A stretch of 9,609 nucleotides of DNA. Origin: Verrucomicrobiales bacterium. GTDB lineage: Bacteria > Verrucomicrobiota > Verrucomicrobiia > Methylacidiphilales > JAAUTS01. Under the pieces are notes generated by a model that saw only the letters and a list, made by a program, of their open reading frames with translations, was not told the origin of the DNA and did no database searches. The DNA lies in NCBI GenBank assembly GCA_031279715.1, contig JAITHY010000138.1, positions 1 through 9,609 on the forward strand, given 5' to 3'. This document shows positions 5,917 to 9,609 of the stretch, piece by piece. How positions within the stretch are numbered: the first letter of the stretch is position 1; each line of letters starts with the position of its first letter. Both the position numbers and the translations under genes were made by a program.

Positions 5917-6180
5917 ATGGCATTAGCAGAGAAAAACACCATTATTGCTGGCAATCGCTTGCACGACAAAGACACCGGTTCCGCCGATGTCCAAATCGCC
6001 TTGCTCACCCAGCGCATCAATTATTTAACCGACCATTTGAAAACCGCCGCCAAGGACCATTCCTCGCGCCGCGGCCTCATCACCATGGTCAGCAAACGCC
6101 GTCGGTTGCTTGATTACCTGAATCGCACGAACAAAGGTCGTTACGATTCGCTCATCAAGAAACTGAAAATCAGAAAATAA
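5917..6180 (+). CDS. rpsO: 30S ribosomal protein S15
   Basis: Ribosomal protein S15 binds 16S rRNA in the central domain early in 30S assembly and contacts the large subunit. The 87-residue product has the family length and pattern: DTGSADVQIALLTQRI (19-34), INYLTDHLKTAAKDHSSRRGL with the conserved His-Ser rRNA-binding segment, then MVSKRRRLLDYL and a basic C-terminus LIKKLKIRK. The start is fixed by length and by the promoter a few bases upstream; no ribosome site is visible. It is followed by pnp after 179 bases, the conserved rpsO-pnp order. No terminator lies between them, so the two are probably cotranscribed, with the intergenic hairpin as a processing site. Confidence 0.98.
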   Translation: MALAEKNTIIAGNRLHDKDTGSADVQIALLTQRINYLTDHLKTAAKDHSSRRGLITMVSKRRRLLDYLNRTNKGRYDSLIKKLKIRK

Positions 6181-6210
6181 AACCAAGCCGCGGACGGCAC
6201 ACGAAGGCTC

Positions 6211-6260
6211 CAGAGAACAAAACAATCATCACCATCAGCGGATGCTTGTTTTGTACTCTG
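6211..6260 (+). ncRNA. rpsO-pnp intergenic hairpin, candidate RNase III / PNPase autoregulation element
   Basis: Two 20-base arms (6211-6230 and 6241-6260) pair at 18 of 20 positions around a 10-base loop, ACCATCAGCG. The arms begin CAGAG and carry ACAAAACAA facing TTGTTTTGT; the two mismatches are at arm positions 6 and 16. There is no T-run after the stem, so it is not a terminator. In E. coli the pnp leader between rpsO and pnp forms a long stem cut by RNase III, after which PNPase destabilises its own mRNA. The same place and shape here suggest an analogous control element; that function is inference. Confidence 0.7.
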
Positions 6261-6359
6261 AACTTTCTGTGACGCCCTCGCCTTAAAAGTTTAACCGCCG
6301 CTGATGGTGACGCGCCGTCGGCAATCACGGTCAAACGCAACAACAGAAAGAACACGCAT

Positions 6360-8480
6360 ATGTCAATTCATTCAGTCACGGCGTCAGTCGGCGCCGCTCC
6401 AATCAAATTTGAAACCGGTAAAATGGGCAAACTCGCCGATGGCGCCGTCACGGTCAGCCTCGGCGAGACCATCGTCTTCGTCAGCGCCGTCAGCGCCACC
6501 ACCGTCAAGGACGGACAGGATTTCTTCCCGCTGACGGTGGACTATCGCGAAAAAGCCGCCGCCGCCGGCAAAATCCCAGGCGGGTATTTCCGACGCGAAG
6601 GCCGCCCCAGCGAAAAGGAAATCCTCACCGCGCGCATGACCGACCGGCCATTGCGCCCGCTGTTCCCGAAGGGTTATTTCTACGACACACAAATCATCTC
6701 CATCCTCCTCTCCGCTGACGGCGCAAACGAGCCGGACATCCTGACCATCAACGGCGCGTCGGCGGCGCTGGCAGTCAGCGACATCCCGTTCGCCGGCCCC
6801 ATCGGCGCGGTGCGCATCGCGCGCGTTGACGGCCAGCTCATCGTCAACCCCGTCCACGCGCAAATCGAAATATCCGACCTCGACCTCGTGTACGCGGGCA
6901 CGGAAAACGAACCCATCATGATTGAAGGCTCCGCGCTGCAACTGCCGGAGGAGGAATTTAACAAGGCCCTCGCCTTCGCGCAGGAACAAGTGCGCGTCAT
7001 CGTCAGCGCCCAAAAGGAACTCGCCGCCGCCGTCGGCAAACCCAAGCGCGAAGTCGCCTTGCTGACCGCGAAGGACGAATTGCTGGAAATCGCCTATGAA
7101 GTCGCCGGCAGCCGCATTGAAGCCGCGATTTACACGTCCGGCAAAGTCGCGCGCCAAAAGGCCGTCAGCGCGCTGAAGGAAGAGGTCAAGGCAAAGATTG
7201 TCGAAAAATTCCCGGCCGCGACACCGTTTGAAATCACCCAGGCTTTTGATTACCTGCAGAAAAAAGCCTTCCGGCTGAGCATCCTTGACCGTCAGCAGCG
7301 TTGCGACGGGCGCGGCATCGGCCAAATCCGCCCGCTCAGCGGCGAAGTCGGCCTCATCCCGCGGGCGCACGGCACGGCGCTGTTCGCGCGCGGCGAAACA
7401 CAGGCGCTGTGCTTCACCACACTCGCGCCGGTGGACGAGGCTCAATCGCTCGACGCCTATACCGGCGGCGAGAACACCACACGGATTATTTTACACTACA
7501 ACTTCCCCCCGTTCAGCGTCGGCGAAACCGGTCGCACCGGCGGACTGAACCGCCGCGAAATCGGCCACGGCGCGCTGGCCGAACGCTCACTGGCAGCGGT
7601 CGTGCCGCCGGAAACCAAATTCCCCTACGCCATCCGCATCAGCAGCGAGGTAATGGAGTCAAACGGCTCGACCTCGATGGCCAGCGTATGCGGCGGCTGT
7701 TTGTCACTGATGGACGCGGGCGTACCCATCAGCGATGTCGTCGCGGGCATCAGCGTCGGCTTGGTCACGGAATTTGACGCTGACAATCAACTCAAACGCC
7801 ACCTGCTGCTGACCGATATCATTGGCAGCGAGGACCACTTCGGCGACATGGATTTCAAGTTGTGCGGCACCAAGGCCGGCGTCACCGGCTTCCAACTCGA
7901 CCTCAAGCTGCCCGGCATCCCCGTTGAAATGCTGCAACGGGCCGTCCTGCAAGCCGCTGACGCCCGCAAGGAAATCCTCGCCTTCATGAGCAGCGTGATG
8001 GACGCCCCGCGCGGCCAGCTCTCGCAATACGCCCCGCGCATCGAGATTGTCAAGATTAATCCGGACAAAATCGGCCTCCTCATCGGCCCCGGCGGAAAAA
8101 CCATCAAGGGCATCACCGCCGAGACCGGCGCGGAGATTAACATCGACGACGACGGCACCGTGCGGATTTACTGCAACAATGGCGACGGCATGACGCGCGC
8201 CCTGGAAATCATCGACGGCATGACCGCCGAAATCACCGTGGGCAAAACCTACCGTGGCAAGGTTGTCAGCATCAAGGATTTCGGCGCGTTCGTGCAAGTA
8301 TTCCCCGGCCAGGACGGCTTGGTGCACATCTCCGAATTGTCCGAAACGCGCGTGAATCGCACAGAAGACGTCATCCGCATGGGTGAGGAAATATGGGTGA
8401 AATGCATCGGCGTGGACGACAAGGGCCGCGTAAAACTTTCCCGAAAAGCCGCTTTGCGCGAGCGCGGCGAAAAAGCCTGA
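6360..8480 (+). CDS. pnp: Polyribonucleotide nucleotidyltransferase (PNPase)
   Basis: This trimeric 3'-5' exoribonuclease degrades RNA with phosphate, releasing nucleoside diphosphates, and is a core part of bacterial mRNA turnover. The full 706-residue architecture is present: first RNase PH domain (about 14-145, with FFPLTVDYREK and GGYFRREGRPSEKEIL at 74-89), a helical linker, the second RNase PH domain (about 322-520, with GETQAL, RREIGHGALAERSL and GSTSMASVCGG), KH domain (about 562-620, GPGG at 576-579) and S1 domain (about 628-697, FGAFVQVFPGQDGLVHISEL). The catalytic stretch EDHFGDMDFK (491-500) keeps D492, D498 and K500, matching E. coli D486, D492 and K494. The start matches the family length. 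It lies downstream of rpsO and the intergenic hairpin and ends just before a motif palindrome and a terminator. Confidence 0.98.
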   Translation: MSIHSVTASVGAAPIKFETGKMGKLADGAVTVSLGETIVFVSAVSATTVKDGQDFFPLTVDYREKAAAAGKIPGGYFRREGRPSEKEILTARMTDRPLRPLFPKGYFYDTQIISILLSADGANEPDILTINGASAALAVSDIPFAGPIGAVRIARVDGQLIVNPVHAQIEISDLDLVYAGTENEPIMIEGSALQLPEEEFNKALAFAQEQVRVIVSAQKELAAAVGKPKREVALLTAKDELLEIAYEVAGSRIEAAIYTSGKVARQKAVSALKEEVKAKIVEKFPAATPFEITQAFDYLQKKAFRLSILDRQQRCDGRGIGQIRPLSGEVGLIPRAHGTALFARGETQALCFTTLAPVDEAQSLDAYTGGENTTRIILHYNFPPFSVGETGRTGGLNRREIGHGALAERSLAAVVPPETKFPYAIRISSEVMESNGSTSMASVCGGCLSLMDAGVPISDVVAGISVGLVTEFDADNQLKRHLLLTDIIGSEDHFGDMDFKLCGTKAGVTGFQLDLKLPGIPVEMLQRAVLQAADARKEILAFMSSVMDAPRGQLSQYAPRIEIVKINPDKIGLLIGPGGKTIKGITAETGAEINIDDDGTVRIYCNNGDGMTRALEIIDGMTAEITVGKTYRGKVVSIKDFGAFVQVFPGQDGLVHISELSETRVNRTEDVIRMGEEIWVKCIGVDDKGRVKLSRKAALRERGEKA

Positions 8481-8495
8481 CGCTGACCGTCAGCG
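8481..8495. repeat. Perfect 15-base dispersed-motif palindrome right after the pnp stop
   Basis: CGCTGACCGTCAGCG has 7-base arms around one central base and begins at the first base after the pnp TGA. It sits directly before the terminator stem, a position often taken by DNA uptake sequence pairs in naturally competent bacteria. It is the most symmetrical copy in the window. Confidence 0.9.
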
Positions 8496-8498
8496 TTG

Positions 8499-8536
8499 AA
8501 AAAATCCGGCGTGGCAATCCCGCGCCGGATTTTTTT
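8499..8536. terminator. Bidirectional intrinsic terminator after pnp
   Basis: Arms AAAAAATCCGGCG (8499-8511) and CGCCGGATTTTTT (8523-8535) are fully complementary around an 11-base loop, with a T-run at 8530-8536. The G+C core is TCCGGCG/CGCCGGA. On the minus strand the stem is followed by a T6 run as well, so it can end both pnp and the convergent CobA-HemD transcript, which stops about 170 bases away. Confidence 0.9.
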
Positions 8537-8705
8537 GCATCCCCAGCGCAATTCATACCGCGAACATTATCCTTGCGCAAAAAAACACCGCGCCGCTGAA
8601 CAGCCTCATTCTCAGCGAACTTGCGCCAGAGATTCCGCGGGTTATCACGCAACCACCGCCCTCCAGAGCATCATCGGCAACCCCGTCATCCTCAGCAACC
8701 GTTTT

Positions 8706-9609
8706 TCACGCCTCGAAATCCGAATACTGAACCAGTTCCCTCACTAATACTTCCAAGCGACTCACCGACGCCTCCAAATCCACCCGCCAGCCCGCCTCAC
8801 GGACAGTGGCGCTGGTAATGCGCCCAATGCTGGCAATCTTCAACCCTCGCGGCCATTCACCGTCAGCGACTTTCCGAAATTCCCGCACCGACGAGGAACT
8901 GCAAAAAATCACCCAATCCGGCGGCGCCGAGGCGCGCGCCTCGCGCCAACACTCCGCCGCGCCCAATGCTTCCGTCGTCTCATACACGACGAGACAATCC
9001 ACCTGCCAGCCCGTGCCCGCCAGCCGTGACATCACCGAATCCCGCGCCAGGTTGCCGCATACGTGCAACACCCTGCCAGCGCCGGCATCCGGCCATTCCG
9101 CGCACAAATTCTCGGCCGTGTAAACCTTCGGGGTAAAATCCACCCGCAGCCCCAACGCGCGCAGCCGCGCCCGTGTCGCCGCGCCCACGGCGGCGATTTT
9201 CAATCCGGCGAGTTCCCGCACGTCACGGTCAGCGAACCAGTTTCTAAAAAAACACTCCACCCCGTTCGGACTGGTGAAAATCAACCAGCGATAATCCGCT
9301 GACAATGACGGCGGCAGGCTGACGGTCAGCGGCTTGATTTGAATCAACGGCAACTCCACCACATCCGCGCCATGCGCCGCCAGCAACCGCCGCAACTCGC
9401 CGTTCTGCTCCCGCGTCCGCGTAATCAAACACCGTTGCCCGCTCAACGGCCCAAGTTTGAACCAGTCCAACCGCTCCGTCAGCGCCGCCACCTCGCCAAT
9501 CACAATGACAGCGGGCGACGACAATTTTTGCTCGCTGACGGTGACGGCGATGTTTTGCAAATCCGACACCACACGCCGCTGTCCGGGCAGCGTCCCCCAC
9601 TGCACCGCC
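8706..9609 (-). CDS. Uroporphyrinogen-III C-methyltransferase/uroporphyrinogen-III synthase fusion, 3' part
   Basis: About 300 C-terminal codons are visible; the 5' part runs off the right edge. The first ~50 residues are the end of a CobA/SUMT domain: AVQWGTLPGQ, then SDLQNIAVTV, SSPAVIVIGEVAAL and LDWF, the canonical C-terminus of that methyltransferase. After a short linker a HemD domain follows: LITRTREQNGELRRLLAAHGA, FTSPNGVECFF, KIAAVGAATRARLRALGL, VIFCSSSSVREF and the final IGRITSATVREAGW. The HemD activity closes the linear hydroxymethylbilane into uroporphyrinogen III; the CobA activity adds two methyl groups to give precorrin-2, the branch toward sirohaem and cobalamin. Such fusions are known in several phyla. 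Several dispersed-motif copies occur, encoding VTVS and LTVS in the frame. The gene is convergent with pnp and shares its terminator. Confidence 0.92.
   Translation of the reverse strand, partial: AVQWGTLPGQRRVVSDLQNIAVTVSEQKLSSPAVIVIGEVAALTERLDWFKLGPLSGQRCLITRTREQNGELRRLLAAHGADVVELPLIQIKPLTVSLPPSLSADYRWLIFTSPNGVECFFRNWFADRDVRELAGLKIAAVGAATRARLRALGLRVDFTPKVYTAENLCAEWPDAGAGRVLHVCGNLARDSVMSRLAGTGWQVDCLVVYETTEALGAAECWREARASAPPDWVIFCSSSSVREFRKVADGEWPRGLKIASIGRITSATVREAGWRVDLEASVSRLEVLVRELVQYSDFEA
9318..9330. repeat. Perfect copy of the dispersed palindrome inside the CobA-HemD gene
   Basis: GCTGACGGTCAGC is a perfect 13-base inverted repeat, encoding LTVS on the coding (minus) strand. A related word, CGCTGACAATGACGG, lies just upstream at 9297-9311, so this is another local cluster. 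Confidence 0.85.

Noticed and set aside
6384..7445. A 353-residue open frame on the minus strand inside pnp
   Set aside because: It is fully antisense to conserved PNPase domains; the length follows from high G+C at third codon positions.
8537..8705. Small genes between the terminator and the CobA-HemD gene
   Set aside because: Short open frames exist on both strands but none has a ribosome site, plausible composition or recognisable product; I see nothing functional here beyond the adjacent terminator.

Overview
The window looks like a chromosomal housekeeping segment of a moderately G+C-rich, Gram-negative-type bacterium. I favour the PVC group, most likely Verrucomicrobiota. The reasons are an autotransporter-repeat-like secreted protein at the left edge, a fused uroporphyrinogen C-methyltransferase/uroporphyrinogen-III synthase at the right edge, an AsmA-like envelope protein, and sparse Shine-Dalgarno sequences. 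The placement is an inference from gene style, not a proof. I see no insertion sequence, phage gene, CRISPR array, tRNA or rRNA.

Layout from left to right: (1) the 5' part of a secreted protein on the minus strand (1-300), with a clear signal peptide and a good ribosome site; (2) a gene-poor 301-629 stretch with two short tandem repeats; (3) apt (adenine salvage), followed after one base by a small predicted exported protein of unknown function; (4) a minus-strand lipid/diacylglycerol kinase-family gene whose start meets, head to head, the start of an AsmA-like membrane-anchored protein; (5) gltX (glutamyl-tRNA synthetase), apparently lacking the usual zinc-binding insertion; (6) a Fur-family regulator; (7) rpsO and pnp in the classic order, separated by a 20+20 base hairpin; (8) an intrinsic terminator working for both strands; (9) the 3' part of a CobA-HemD fusion gene on the minus strand.

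The genes do not form one pathway. They cover purine salvage, translation (gltX, rpsO), RNA turnover (pnp), envelope lipid and outer-membrane homeostasis (lipid kinase, AsmA-like), metal-responsive control (Fur family) and tetrapyrrole synthesis (CobA-HemD). The best-defined functional unit is rpsO-pnp with its intergenic hairpin, which resembles the arrangement through which PNPase controls its own mRNA in enterobacteria.

The most striking signal is not a gene. A short near-palindromic word, GCTGAC or its reverse complement GTCAGC, usually extended to GCTGACGGTGACG, TCACGGTCAGCG or the full GCTGAC-S-GTCAGC palindrome, is scattered through every gene and several intergenic gaps. By hand I count 29 GCTGAC and 27 GTCAGC, against roughly six expected in total from base composition. 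It occurs in both orientations and reads in frame as Leu-Thr-Val-Thr/Ser in many proteins. It resembles highly iterated palindromes (HIP1 of cyanobacteria) or DNA uptake sequences in behaviour, but I do not recognise it as either.
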